From: Adenanthera pavonina
Lineage: Eukaryota; Streptophyta; Magnoliopsida; Fabales; Fabaceae
Direction of reading: 5' to 3'
Assembly (NCBI GenBank): GCA_026686845.1
Contig: JAIVEN010000024.1
Coordinates: 3,335,501 to 3,399,500 of the forward strand
Length of the DNA stretch: 64,000 bases
Of the stretch, positions 11,847-24,110 are shown piece by piece. The notes below the pieces were generated by a model, which had not been told where the DNA came from, searched no databases, and saw only the letters and a program-made list of their open reading frames with translations. The first letter of the stretch is position 1. Every line of letters starts with the position of its first letter. The position numbers were made by a program, and so were the translations under genes.

Positions 11847-14383
11847 TGTAACATCCAAACATTTTATTGGATACTAAGTAATGAAATAGGAAATAATTAA
11901 CGATAACATGAAATATATAAGGAATTCACGAAAATGGATAGACATCGTTTTGCGTGAAATAGCGCAAGAGGTCCTTTTTCGGTTGGATTGAAAAAATGAG
12001 AAAATTATATTTTTTCCACTAAAGAATTATAAAAATGATATCCATGTTGCTAAAGTTATAAAATTTATGTCGAACGATAATAGAAAAGCCATTGGGGAAA
12101 ATTACACCTAATGACTCAAAAGTTTCAGAAATTATAATTTAACCCTAGGTAAGAGTAATTTTGTATTTATGCAAAATTACTATCCAAATAAAGCCCTCAA
12201 TGAGAGAAGTTCAATGGTATATGGCACTAAGGGTTAATGATTAAGGATGAAGTAATAATTAGTGTCGAGTGTCTAAAAGTAACTTTATACCGATAAAGTA
12301 ATTTGTAGGCCCCACGGATAGTTAAAAGATAATCAAGACAAGATATGGACCTCACATAGATACCATTTGGGACAGATAATTAAGATAATGTAAAAATAAA
12401 TTGTGAATAGTCTTGTAGTCCAAAAATACTAATTTACTATAAAAAGTTGTTTTGTCGATACAGTTAAAAATTACTCAGTTCAAAATATATCTTGACCAAG
12501 AAAAATTGACAATTTTGGACACTTGAAACTCTCTTATTGGTGTGATTTTTGGGGCAGCTGGGTAGCAAGGATTTTTGAAAAAACTTCCTAAAGAAGTTAT
12601 TGAATTTTTGGCATAAAAGTAACCATGGCTAGTTAAGGAAATTAACCATGATTAAGCTACTTAATTAACCACTTAATCCCTCTCTTTCTACTTCATTTTA
12701 CATGAGTTACAGTAGTAAATAGAGAACAAAAACACACAAGAAAGGAAGAGAGAAAGAAGAAGAGGAAACTCAAGGAGAAATCAAAAGCTCAAGTTTTTGG
12801 TAAGTGATCTATCATCTTAAGCTTGTAGATTATAGTATTTGGAGCATAGTTCATGGGTTTTCATTGTTACTCCCTTAGGGTTCCGGTGAAACTATGATAT
12901 ATTGAGGAAATGAGTTTTCCAACCATTAAACATAGGGGAAATGCTAGAACACTCATTTAAAGCATGAATATGGAAGTAGTTTGAACTATTAAGAAGCATG
13001 GCAATTTTTCCTTAATTCCCCTTAATTTTGGCCAGCTACTATTCATATTTAGAGTTGGAATTTCATGTTTTTGACCCTAGAGATGGATTCCTTGGGTCCA
13101 AATTAGTTAAGTATAAGTGTTAGTTTCAAGAAAAACTCAAAGGAAAGCTAATTGAAAATTAGGGTTTAATGAGTATTGTATAATGTTACCCTTGGAACTA
13201 GTGGCTAAGATGCATCAATGATGATATGACTAGGTTCAAGAAAGTTGTGGAAGGCTTGAAAAATGCTGTACCAAGTGTGGGAAGCAAGGGAACACTATAA
13301 GGTAGGTAATTTCCCTTACTTGCATTGTATTATCATACTTACTTTCAATGTGATTGATGCTTTGTCATATGAGTATAATGTTGTTTTATGATGGTTTAAT
13401 GTTATTGCCTTAGTTGATTGAGGGATATTGAGGCCCCAGGACATCCATTTTTCTAAGTAAAATTCTACCAAAAATTTTGTGAAATTGTATGACTTCAATA
13501 TGCTAATGTGATAAAATATGTTTTTTTTATGTCTTCATGCTCAATGTGATAATATAATGGCATATTTGGCTATTAGCTTATGAGATTCTTTGAATCTCAC
13601 CGTCCCACATATTAACCATGTTTAGGTAGCAATCATGACAAGACCTCCAAGGGAGAGAAAGGAAAGGAGAAAGAACTTGTTGATTAGATTGATAATGCTT
13701 GCATTGGCAATGAACTTTGATAATTTATGTAAATTTCTAAATATAATGTTAAATCTATTTCTCTAAGCTTTTATGTTCCTTTAAGTCTTAGTGAATGTGT
13801 GGCAAGATATGAGGATGAATTATGTCAATGTAAATATTTTATAACTTTTGTTTGGCAAGGTACTAGGATGTAAATGGTCATTTTGACCACTATAGAGTGA
13901 ACCTACCACTCTTTGGACATTTTGTGATGTAAAGTAGGAATGTTATATATGGTTAAAATGTAAATAGAAAGGGCTTTCAAATGGTCCAAATATCACTCAA
14001 TTTGGATGTGTGTATGATTTATGGTGAATTTTCAAATTCAACTCCAAAAAACTAGACATCCAGAAATTGACCATATGAACAATGAAACTTCACAAAATTT
14101 ATTGTACAAATTGGCCTAGTCACTTCTCTATTTTATATTTTTCCCATGTAGATAATCTTTTGAGCTACTTTTATGGACTCGAATCACTAGCATACAATTT
14201 TTATTGAATTAGTTATGATTTTATAAAGTACAGTCGGTAAAAAGATTTGATTCACATGAACAGTACCATAATATTGAAAAATTCTGTTTTTAAATTTTAT
14301 GTGATTCAACTTTCTAATGAAGTATAATTGAACTATAAAAAGGTCTAATATATGAAAAAATAGTCCTAAATCAAGATGTTACA
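11847..14383 (+). repeat. 3' LTR of gypsy element G
   Basis: 2537-bp LTR starting TGTAACATCC after the purine tract and ending GATGTTACA. The next five bases, ATTAG (14384-14388), should be the right TSD; its partner lies left of the window. The short ORFs inside are not coding. The sequence is related along its length to solo LTR H and remnant J, sharing for instance a stretch built on GAATTAGTTATGA near the 3' end. Confidence 0.85.
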
Positions 14384-14927
14384 ATTAGCAGTCAACTAAG
14401 GTCGAATTCGTGGAATTGATGAATAGAATTGATCAAGAAAGCACAATTTAGTGTGATTACAACAATAAGAAAATAAAAATTGGGGGTTTGCAAAATTAAA
14501 GTCCAATTAAATTAAACTAAATGCAAGAATTGGGGTAAGTTATGAAACTACCCCATTTGGTGTAAGATGAAAAAAGCAATGGAATATTATAGCATAAGTA
14601 TAGCACCTCAATATGATTTTTGAGGATCACTTTATTCCTTATAGCAAGACCACAAATGCCTTTCACTTAGCCAAGATTTTCATAGAGATTTCCAAAAGCT
14701 TAAGAATCTGCCCATTTGGTTAAGTGTAGCACAAGTTATGAAATTTTAAAGAAAAAAGGACAAAATCTGAAAATTTTGAGGATCAAATGAACATTAAAAT
14801 TTGACCACTAAATTGTATCATTTAGTCCAATGGAATTCCAGTTGAATATTTTTTTCTTATAGAGGACTTCAAGAGTTTCAAATAGAAATTTGAACCACAT
14901 TAATATAACTTTTGTAGAATTGGTTAT
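14384..14927 (+). repeat. Gypsy LTR remnant J, left part
   Basis: Host sequence of solo LTR I. It reads directly into 44484 when I and one TSD copy are removed. From about 14700 it follows the same sequence skeleton as the 3' part of LTRs G and H, with a GAATTGGTTATGAATTTTCA core spanning the insertion point, so I read it as an older, diverged LTR of that group. 14384-14700 shows nothing else I can identify. The short ORFs here are not convincing. Confidence 0.55.
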
Positions 14928-17243
14928 TGTAACGACCCTAATTATTAATTTCAAGAAGGACACTACTAAATTGTATTGGATTAGAGGAATGATCAGAATC
15001 GAGCAAATTGGAGATGGCAACAGAGCTCACTTATGCAGCGACGAGGCTCAGTGGTGTCGCGATAAGACAATTCAATTTTTGGATATAGGACAAGAAAAAT
15101 GAGGGAGCTCTGCTAGGGTTTTGTATTTCCAGCTTTGGGACTCAATTTCTAGGACTTTAGAGGCTTGATTCTTAGGTAAGTGATTTTCCTTCATCTTCTC
15201 TTCTTTTTCTTCAAGATATTCAGTGGTCTTTCTTGGTGGGAGTTAAGGTTCCAAGTTTGACTACAATTTCACTAATTAATCTAAGTTAAAATTATTGATG
15301 TGTAATTGATTGTGTTTAAGCTCTGGGTTAAGGATTTTAAGTGTTTATGTGGTATTTTTAGCAAACCCTAATCGTCAACTCGATGTTATTTGGAATTTGA
15401 AGTTGTTTGGGTATAATTATGGTTCTGAGTTCTTTTAGGTACTTTGATGGAAGGGTTTGCTTAGCGAAGCTATGCTTCAGTCAGTTATGCATTAGGATGT
15501 CAAGTTGTGTATGCTAAGGGTTGAAAAGTTGGTAATGTGAATTTGGTTTTGTGTAGGTTGTATTGTTACTCATTCAGGATCTCTTGACTTCAGGTAGTGT
15601 TTGGAAAGCTTGAAAGTACTTGGTAAGTGACTACAATGATGTTTAAGTTATGGACTCCTTGGTTGGATTGTTATGTTTTGGTTGTGCCAATGTGTTGACA
15701 TAATCTCACATCCTTTGATGTGTTATAATGATTGTTATCCTCTTTGGCCTACAGTGGTGTTTGGCGAGTTTGGAAGGTTGAGGTAATTAGGGTGTCTTTT
15801 CCTATGTCTTTTGATTAATTATATATATGTTTAATCATTTTCATATCATAATATGCACATCTTATATATTTAAGTATATGTTTCACTCTTTTATATCATG
15901 ATATGCCTCTTAGTATGGATATGGTCATTCCTTTTCATTTCATGATATATGTGGTTGCAAGATATCATATAATGTAAAAAAAAAATGTAAATGATCACAG
16001 AAAATGCACAGGGAAATACAAAAAATGGAGAGACAAAGAAACAAATGAATTATAACTAAAAAGGAGAAAATTATAAGTTTTCCCTAAGAAAGAAAAATTC
16101 TTTGTAAAATGATCCTTGAAGAGTATAGATTAAAATGATTTTGCCCCTATGCATAAAATTTTGTGCAATTTAATCCCTTGAAGGAGAGAAATCACGGGGG
16201 ATTTTGTGTAAAGAAGTTTTGGGAAAAATTATAGTTAATGACCTAAAAGTTTTAAAAATTAAAATTTGCTCTAGGTCAGGCATTTTTGTAAGTATGAAAA
16301 ATTATAATCAAAATGAAGCTCTTAATGAGCCTAGTCCAATGGAATACTATATGGAAGTTAGTTAGATCAAAATGATTTTATATTGGGCGTTAAAGTTTTA
16401 TAGTTAATATTTTATTCGATAAAAGAGATTTAAGACTAAAGAAAAAGTGGTACTGAGTCAAGAATAATGAATGGATCTTGCCCAATATATTTTGGATCAA
16501 GATAATGATTTTAGTCTAAAAATAATTTTTAGATTAATCCTATATCAATTTAATAACAAGTACGACAAAAATAATTAATCAGTATGGGTAAAATTAATCG
16601 GTACATGGTATAACGGTCCATTAAAATTATTGAAACAATTTTTGGACACTTTAGCCCCCAAGATCACATCTAAAATGTAGAAGGGATAAGGAAGGAATTA
16701 TTTGAAAAGCTATATTAATAAAGTAACCAAGCATTAACATATTAACCATGATTTATTTTTTTATTTGATATCTTTCCTTTAAACTTGGGGTTAAAGCTTG
16801 GTTAAGTCATCCTTCCCACCTCATTTATGTCTGGAACAGTAGCTCTTGAGAGAGAGAAGAGCACAAAAATATCAAGAGAAAGAGAAGATGTAAGAGACCA
16901 AAGTTGGTACTCAAGTTGCTAAGGTAAGCTTTTATGGTCATTTTCTTGCATATTCAAGTGTCTAGGAGAGATTCCATGAAGTATTTTCTCTTTTATCCAA
17001 CTTCAAGCTTCAACTATGGCAAATCCAAGAGAGAGAAAGTTGAGTTATGGCAAAATAAAACCATGGAAAATCTTAGAATAGGTGAGATATGCAAGGATGT
17101 ACAAGTAGTTTTAAGTTTGATTGAGTAAATATTTTTATAAAATTTTTAGTAATTTTCAGCCAGACCTAGGGTTATTTCTAGAGCTGGAATTTCAAACTTT
17201 TGACTCCAAAAATGGATTCCTTTGGTCCAAAATAGGTCAAGGC

Positions 17244-18784
17244 TGTTAGCAAGGCTGACTTCCTAAGAGGGGGGTGAATTGGGAAGATTGAAATTTTTCT
17301 GCACAAAGTGAAATGGGTGAAGATAGCACAGTGTAATGGAAGCAACGTATAAAACAAAGCAAGCTGAAAAGTAAGGATAAGGAGAAGAAGACTCAGTAAT
17401 TTATCCTGGTTCGGTCTATCCACTTGACCTACGTCCAGTCCCCAAGACAACTCTTGAGATTTTTCACTATACAGTAAGAATTCAATGGGCTTCTTGCTAA
17501 TGCCACAGTACAACGAGTATGCTCTATTCTTGAAGCTTTCTCAATCTCTCTAAGCACTCTTACAATGTGCTTTCCAATCCCCTTGTGATTTCTCCTCACA
17601 AATAAATCTATCTTCTAGATGAAGAGTAGATTGTTTACAAAGATATAACTCTCTTGAATAGAGTAGATATGAAGGTTAAAATATAGATATTGAAGTTAAA
17701 GGGTAAAAGCTTTTGAGAAGAGAATTTAGCATAAATTCAGTATATACAGTTTGATTCATTACCCACAACTTCAAATGATGTTGTATTTATAGATTTAGGT
17801 CCCAACTATTCGTTAGAGACAAAATCTATCCATTGGGAAAGTTATCCAACGGTTACTCTGAAAAACTATCTGTTAACCAACTGTATTTAATGCTTCTGAC
17901 ATACTGAAATTTGAATTTTGATTGGTCAACAGACGAATTTCGAAGGAACCAAAGGTTAAAGCTTCCAACGTAAAAATACGAAGTTCGTATGTTCATGAAG
18001 TGAAATTCAAATTTTGAAACATGTAAAATGTTTTCACGTTGTGACATACGAATTTTCAAGAAGAAAGTTTTTCTGTTAAGTATGAACAGTGTTTTCAATT
18101 TTCTACAGTGCCCTCAAAATTCAAATTTTGGAAGCCTAAAATTCGTCTGTTCCTAGTACGTTCAAAAGGCACAGTAGTTCACTTTCTTCGAAATTCAAAT
18201 GTTGAAAGAGTGAAGTTCGTCTGTCAGAAAGACCTCTCTTCAGACTTACTTCAACATTCGAAGTTGAAAACTCTGTTATTCGTATGTCATCATTTCATTT
18301 CAACAGAATTGTAATCTTAGCTTCTGAAATTTGAATTTTAATGTTCAAAGTTCGTCTGACAGAAAACAGTTTTGAAACTTAAATTATTCTTGATCTCAGA
18401 TGAACTTTAACATTGTTTCAGACGAATTTCTTCCATTTTCATAAGTTGTGTTTTGTCGAAAATTTGAATTTTGAAGACTCAGTTCGTCTGTTTCAAAGAA
18501 GTTTCTTTCAGACTTATATGAAAATTTGAATGTTGGAAAGCCAAAGTTCGTCTGTCAGATAGTATTTTTGAAACACAATTTCATCTTGATTTTAGATGAA
18601 CCTTAACATTATTTCAGACGAATTTCTTTGGTTTTCATAAATTGCATTCTGCTTGAAATTCGAATTTTGAAGACTTGAAGTTTGTCTGTCACAAAAGGCT
18701 TCTTTCATACTCATATGAAAATTTGAACTTTGGAGAATCAAAATTCGTCTGACAGAGGAGCATCTCTTCAGACTTATTCATTTT
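17244..18784 (-). repeat. 3' LTR of element C, second part
   Basis: Remaining 1541 bp of the C 3' LTR, TATA box at 17793-17783. It has the U3 motif array at about 17920-18780. The terminal TGTTAGCAAG at 17244 abuts TSD AAGGC. Confidence 0.93.
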
Positions 18785-20644
18785 TGTTAGCAAGTCTGAC
18801 TTTCCAAGAGGGGGGTGAATTGGGAAGATTGAACTTTTTCTGCACAAAGTGAAGTAAGTGAAGATATTACAGTATAATGAAAATAACGTGTAAAACAGAG
18901 CAAGCTGAAAAGTAAAGATAAGGAGAAGAAAACTCAGTGATTTATCCTGGTTCGGTCTATCCACTTGACCTACATCCAGTCCCCAAGACACCTCTTGAGA
19001 TTTATCCACTATACAGCAAGAATTTCAACGGGCTTCTTGCTAAAGCCACAGTACACGAGTATGCTCTGTTTCTGAGCTCTCTCAAACTCTCCAAGCACTT
19101 TCACTATGTGCTTCCCAATCCCGTTGTGAATACCCCTCACAAGTAAATCTATCTCCCAGATGAAGAGTAGATTGATTACAATGAAATAACTCTCTTGAAA
19201 AGAGTAGATATGAAAGTTTAAGTACAAGTATAGAAGTTGAGAGGGTAAAAGTTTTTTGAAGAAGATTTAACAGAAATTCGGCATATATATGTTTGATTCG
19301 TTACCCACAACTTCAAATGATGTTGTATTTATAGATTTAGGTCTCGAATATCCGTTAGAGACTAAATCTATCCGTTGGGGAAGTTATCCAACGGTTACTC
19401 TGAAAAACTATTCATTTACCAACCGTATTTAATGTTTCTGACATACTGAAATTCGAATTTTGGCTGGTCAACAGACGAATTTCAAAGGAACCGAAGATTA
19501 AAGCTTCCAACGTTACAGCACGAAGTTCGTCTGTTCATGAAGTGAAATTCGAATTTTGAAGTTTACAAAACATTTTCACAGTGTGACATATAAATTTTCA
19601 AGAAGAAAGTTTTTCGGTTAAGTGTGAACAGTGTTTTTAATTTTCTACAGTGCCTTCGAAATTTGAATATTTGAACCCCAAAATTCGTCTGTCCATTGAA
19701 CGTTTAAAGAGGCACAGTAGATTACTTTCTTCGAAATTTGAATTTTGAAAGGGTGAAATTCGTCTGTCAGAGAGACTCTTTTCAAACTAATTTCATAATT
19801 CGAATGTTGCAAGTTTTCATCATTCGTATGTCAATGTTTCACTTTAACAGACTCAAGAACTTAGCTTCTGAAATTCGAATTTTAATGTTCAAAGTTCGTC
19901 TTTCAGAAAGCAGTTTTGAGACTTAAATCATTCTTGATCTCAAATGAACTTTATCAAACTTTCAGACGAATTTCTTCTATTTTCTCAAATTTTGTTTTGT
20001 CTGAAATTCGAATTTTGAAGACTCAAAGTTCGTCTGTTGCAAAGAAGCTTCTTTCAGACTTATATGAAAATTCGAATGTTGGAAGTTCAAAATTCGTCTG
20101 TCAGAGAGCATTTATCAAACTCAATTTGATTTTGATTTCAGATGCATTTTATCATAGTTTCAGATGAATTTCTTTGGTTTTCACAAACTTCGTATTACTT
20201 GAAATTCGAATTTTGAGAGTGTGAAGTTCGTCTGTTACCAGAAAGGCTTCTTTCAGACTAGATGAAAATTCAAATTTTGAACAACCAAAATTCATCTGAC
20301 AGAGAGTCATTTCTTCAGACTTATTCAGTTTTAGCTCGAAATTCGAATGTCTAAAGGCAAAGTTCGAATTTCAAACTTGACAGTTCTAGTTTAAACTTTC
20401 AACCTTCGTCTGTTTGTGGGTGTTTTCCAAATATTTCAAGATTTAACATAAAATCAAAGTTTGAAAATATCTTTTCTTAAAATCAAAATCTTTTACCCAA
20501 TCATAGCAAGAACTAAGACTCTACAAAAGATCTACCAGCAAATACTCATAAAGTCTTTACTTGAAACAGCTTTGATCTCCTTTGATATCTTCAATCCAAG
20601 CTCTTGAGTGTTGGTTTAGAATCATCAAAACTCTTGATTCAACA
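18785..20644 (-). repeat. 3' LTR of element B
   Basis: 1860 bp, near-identical to 29103-30963. TATA box at 19335-19325. Open frames inside (for example 19916-20167) are products of the motif array, not genes. Confidence 0.94.
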
Positions 20645-20660
20645 TTCTCCCCCTTTTTGA
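20645..20660 (-). other. Polypurine tract of element B
   Basis: CAAAAAGGGGGAGAA on the minus strand, directly before 3' LTR start TGTTGAATCAAG. Confidence 0.92.
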
Positions 20661-20920
20661 TGATGACAAAACAACTCACAAACTGGATTAGTACTTGGGT
20701 TCACTTTCACAAGCTCCCCCTCAACATATGCATAAGATATCAAATCAACAGATTAAGTGAAGAGATTTAAGGCACAAAATATTGCAACAAAGAGATCCAT
20801 TCATTTAATCAAGAGTTGCTTGTACAGAAACAAATTAATCAAAGTTCAAACATCAATTTCAAAACAAAAACACAAAATACAACAAGAGGACTCAAGCCTA
20901 ATTTCTAAGCAATTCTACAA

Positions 20921-23112
20921 TCATTTCTTCTTGGACTTGGTCTTCTTGCTGTAGGATTTCCCTTTCCCTTTCCCAGATTGCTCAGCAGTAGGCTTTCCAG
21001 TTTGCCTAGACTTCTCCCCCTTTTTGGCATCATCAGGAAGGCCAACAAAATCAGCTGGAGGAGGAATCTGAGAGACAGGAATAGCACGAAGTGGCACAGG
21101 AGCAAAGGGAATATCAGGCTGAACAGGTGCAGGAGGCTTAGCAGTCTCAAGACTAGGTTCTTCATCTTCATCATCATCAGAGACCACAAGCAGCTCTTGC
21201 ATTTCCTGTCTGGATAGAGCTAGCCGAGCTCTCTGTTCCTCTGAGAGCCCATAAGCCGCAAGAGAAAGAGAGGCTGGTTCAGGAAGAGGAAACATTTCTT
21301 CCAGTCTTCTCCTCTGAGCTTCCAGTAGAGCATTGTGAGCAATGGCAACATAGTCAACAACAGGTACAAGGCTCCTTTCTTCATTGCTCACATCTTCTTG
21401 CATAGAGGAGGTTGAAATGGCGGCAACCAGTCTTTCAACTTGCTCAGATTCTTGTATTGACAGAATTGAACCCTGAGCATCCTCTTGCATAGGCTCATGA
21501 GGGCTTGTTGCTTGGAGACTGACTTCTTCCAATCCATAGTCCAAGGGTGGACCAGGACTTGGTGTTCTTATTGCACCAGCACCATCTAGATCATCCTTAT
21601 CATGGTCAGAGGAGGCAATCTCGAAGGGACTTGGAGGCACAGGGGATGGAGACAGAGTAGGCTCAGGGATGCCAGGCTGAGGTGGAGCTGAAGTGGTAGG
21701 AATTGCATTTCTAATTTCTTCATAGGCATCAGCCACCACCTTCATATTCACAGCCAACTGATGGATCTGATCTTGTAGATGAGCAAATTTGGCATTTTGC
21801 TCATCTCTAATGCTGAGAATGAGTGATGACAGACTGTCAAACAACTCATTAATCTTTGTTGGCTTGGCCCGTGAGGAGGGAGTGTGAGGAGGGTGAGTAG
21901 GTCTGGAGGGAGATGGAATAGGCTGAGAAGGCTGAGGTACAGATCTGTCAGGGGCCTCAGAAGTGCCTTCTTGTTGGAGGGATGCATCAGCAACAAAGAA
22001 CAAATCTTCAGATTTTCCTGCTCCCTTTCCAACCCATCGTCCTTCATCTTTTTCAATTCCCATTCTTTGCAGTTCTTCCTCTTTGAATGCCTCAGTGAGT
22101 TTCCCTTTCCCCTTTTCAATGTGCTGAATCCTAGCATGCTGCAGGATTCTTGAAATAATTGCTGCATAGGGGAGTGTGGAATCTTTCCTCTGATCCCTTG
22201 CCTTTATCATACGCTGGAGAATGATATGACCCATATTGATCAGCTTTCCACGTATGATGGCAGTCATCACATGAGCCTCTGCCCTTATTATCAAGTTGAA
22301 GTTGCCACCCTTGTTGAATATGATCCTGGACACTATGTAGTGCAAGATCCTTACTTGTACACTGAGGTCTATGGGCTTCAACTGGTTTATCATAGGCCTG
22401 TTCTCCCTTCTTCTGAATAGGGTATCCAAGATGGTGCTCTCTTTGTAGTTCAGAAAAGATCCACCTTCTTCATCAGCTATACTTGCCTCATCCATATATC
22501 CAGAGGCTGTGATGTCAATTTTCAGCCCATCTTGTCCTGGGATTTCCAGCACCTCATTGATTTTTTCATCAGCAAGCCAAATGGTCCTTGATCTCAAGGT
22601 GACCTCCCATGTCCTTTTCTTGCTGTTATATTGAAGAGAGGCATACCAAGTCTTCACTACCTCATCATCATATTTTCAGCAATTTCCAACAGATTTCTAT
22701 ATTTTATCAACCATATTGCAGCATCAAAGTTGTTGGATATCAGAAATTGTTCCATATTTACACAGTGAGGCTTGATTACCTTTTTGTTGGAAAACTTGGT
22801 AATGTACTCTTCTTGAATCTCAGGAGTGCTCCACAGTGGCAGTGTAGTCAATTCGAACTCTCCAGATTCAGTACTGGAAGAAGCAGAAGAGGCAGCAGCA
22901 GGGATAGAAGGTTCAGCACTTTTTGAAGAGGAGGGTCCAGTTTTCTGAGATTCTGCTTTGGATGAAGATTTCTGGCATTTAGAAGGAGTAGCTTTACTGG
23001 GTTCGGCCTTTCTTTTTGATTTCTCTCCTTCTTTGTTAGCATATTGAGATTTAACATTCCTCTTTGGATGAGCCACAGCCTTTCCTGTTCCAGGAATTTT
23101 GACTCTTGCCAT
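20921..23112 (-). pseudogene. Additional ORF of element B (about 730 residues, one frameshift)
   Basis: Starts MARVKIPGTGKAVAHPKRNV at 23112 and ends SKKTKSKKK* at 20921. Same plan as in C: basic N-terminus, conserved globular domain (TWYASLQYNSKKRTWEVTLR, SRTIWLADEKINEVLEIPGQ, LHYIVSRIIFNKGGNFNLII, RGKLINMGHIILQRM), Pro-rich linkers, a coiled-coil-like LSIRDEQNAKFAHLQDQIHQ, acidic segments, Lys-rich tail. A single-base loss near 22670 separates 23112-22657 from 22657-20921. No signal peptide or membrane segment, so I do not call it envelope-like. Function unknown. Confidence 0.87.
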
Positions 23113-24110
23113 TTCTCGGTTGAATGATGCAGAATGTGGTTAAGGATAGGTTTATGGGATGCGATTTGAAGTTTAAACGGCGAAGAATGACGATTTCTGG
23201 ACAGGAGTTAAGAGAATTGAAGAAATAATCAGAACAGACTTAGAGAGGTTACAGATAAGGTTGCGTCTGTTCTTTGGAGAACCGTCGCATTTAACGTATG
23301 TAATCGTCTGACGGACGAATTTTGAGGGGTCAAAATTCAAACTTCGGGCAGTTACAAGTTAAACTGTTCAGCACAGCTTACTGACAGACGAATTTTCATC
23401 TTGAAAGTTCGTCTGACAGTGGCTTGAAACAAGCAATACATACACAACAGACGAATTTTGTTCCACCAAAATTCGAATTTTGAAAAGAAAAAGGCAGGCA
23501 TTAAACAAACCATCAATCAACAGATGAATTAAGCATGCAGAACTTCATCTTTCAAGCATTCAATCATCAATAACATAATTCAACAGACGAATTTCGAACT
23601 GAAACTTCAAATTTTTCAACTTTTGTAAATATTGTCTAACATTCATATGATTAGGAGTTAACATTGGTATGACAGTGATGGACAATCATAACTATGAAAC
23701 TTTTGTTTTTGAAAATTCGAACTTTCAAGCTTCAACAGACGAATTTTGAGGCATTAACGAGAACTGTTCCAAGGCATAACAGGCCAAAGTTCGTCTGTTG
23801 GTCATCCAAAATTCGAATGTTGACCACGTTGACCAGTTCAAAAACACAGATTATCAATGAAATTCATCTAGCAATCAAACAACATACAAGTTTCAACTTT
23901 AAAAGCTTACAGAATGGATCCAGAACTTAGAATAATTGTCATTCACTTCACTCTCTGGTTGTTCCAATCTGGAGTGCTCCAATCTTTCAAACTTTTAGCC
24001 TTTGTTTTTCACAAGGAGCACCTGCAGCTACAATAAAACATACTCCGATGCTCAAGTTAGAATTAATTCTAATATTGAAAATTCTAAAGACAGAATTGCA
24101 CAGAAATGAC
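23113..24110 (-). promoter_or_regulatory. Pol-to-ORF spacer of element B, candidate internal promoter
   Basis: About 1 kb without coding sequence. Seven TTCGTCTG/GACGAATTT sites lie at about 23304-23318, 23391, 23407, 23447, 23582, 23736 and 23788, mixed with AATTCGAATTTT. These are the motifs of the LTR U3. A TATA-like CCATAAA (23157-23151; CCTATAAA in C) lies about 40 bp before the ATG at 23112, and about 150 bp after the last motif, the same distance as in the LTR. Transcription from here is inference. Confidence 0.6.

Noticed and set aside
14890..15102. 70-residue open frame at the start of solo LTR I
   Set aside because: It crosses the LTR border and TSD, so it cannot be an ancestral gene.
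20905..22167. Additional open frames at 20905-21189, 21748-22167 and 21884-22153
   Set aside because: They overlap the additional ORF of element B in other frames or on the other strand and have biased composition without domains. They are shadows.
20921..23112. Calling the additional ORF an envelope gene
   Set aside because: No signal peptide, transmembrane span, cleavage site or fusion-peptide-like segment is visible; the protein is charged and low-complexity outside one globular domain.
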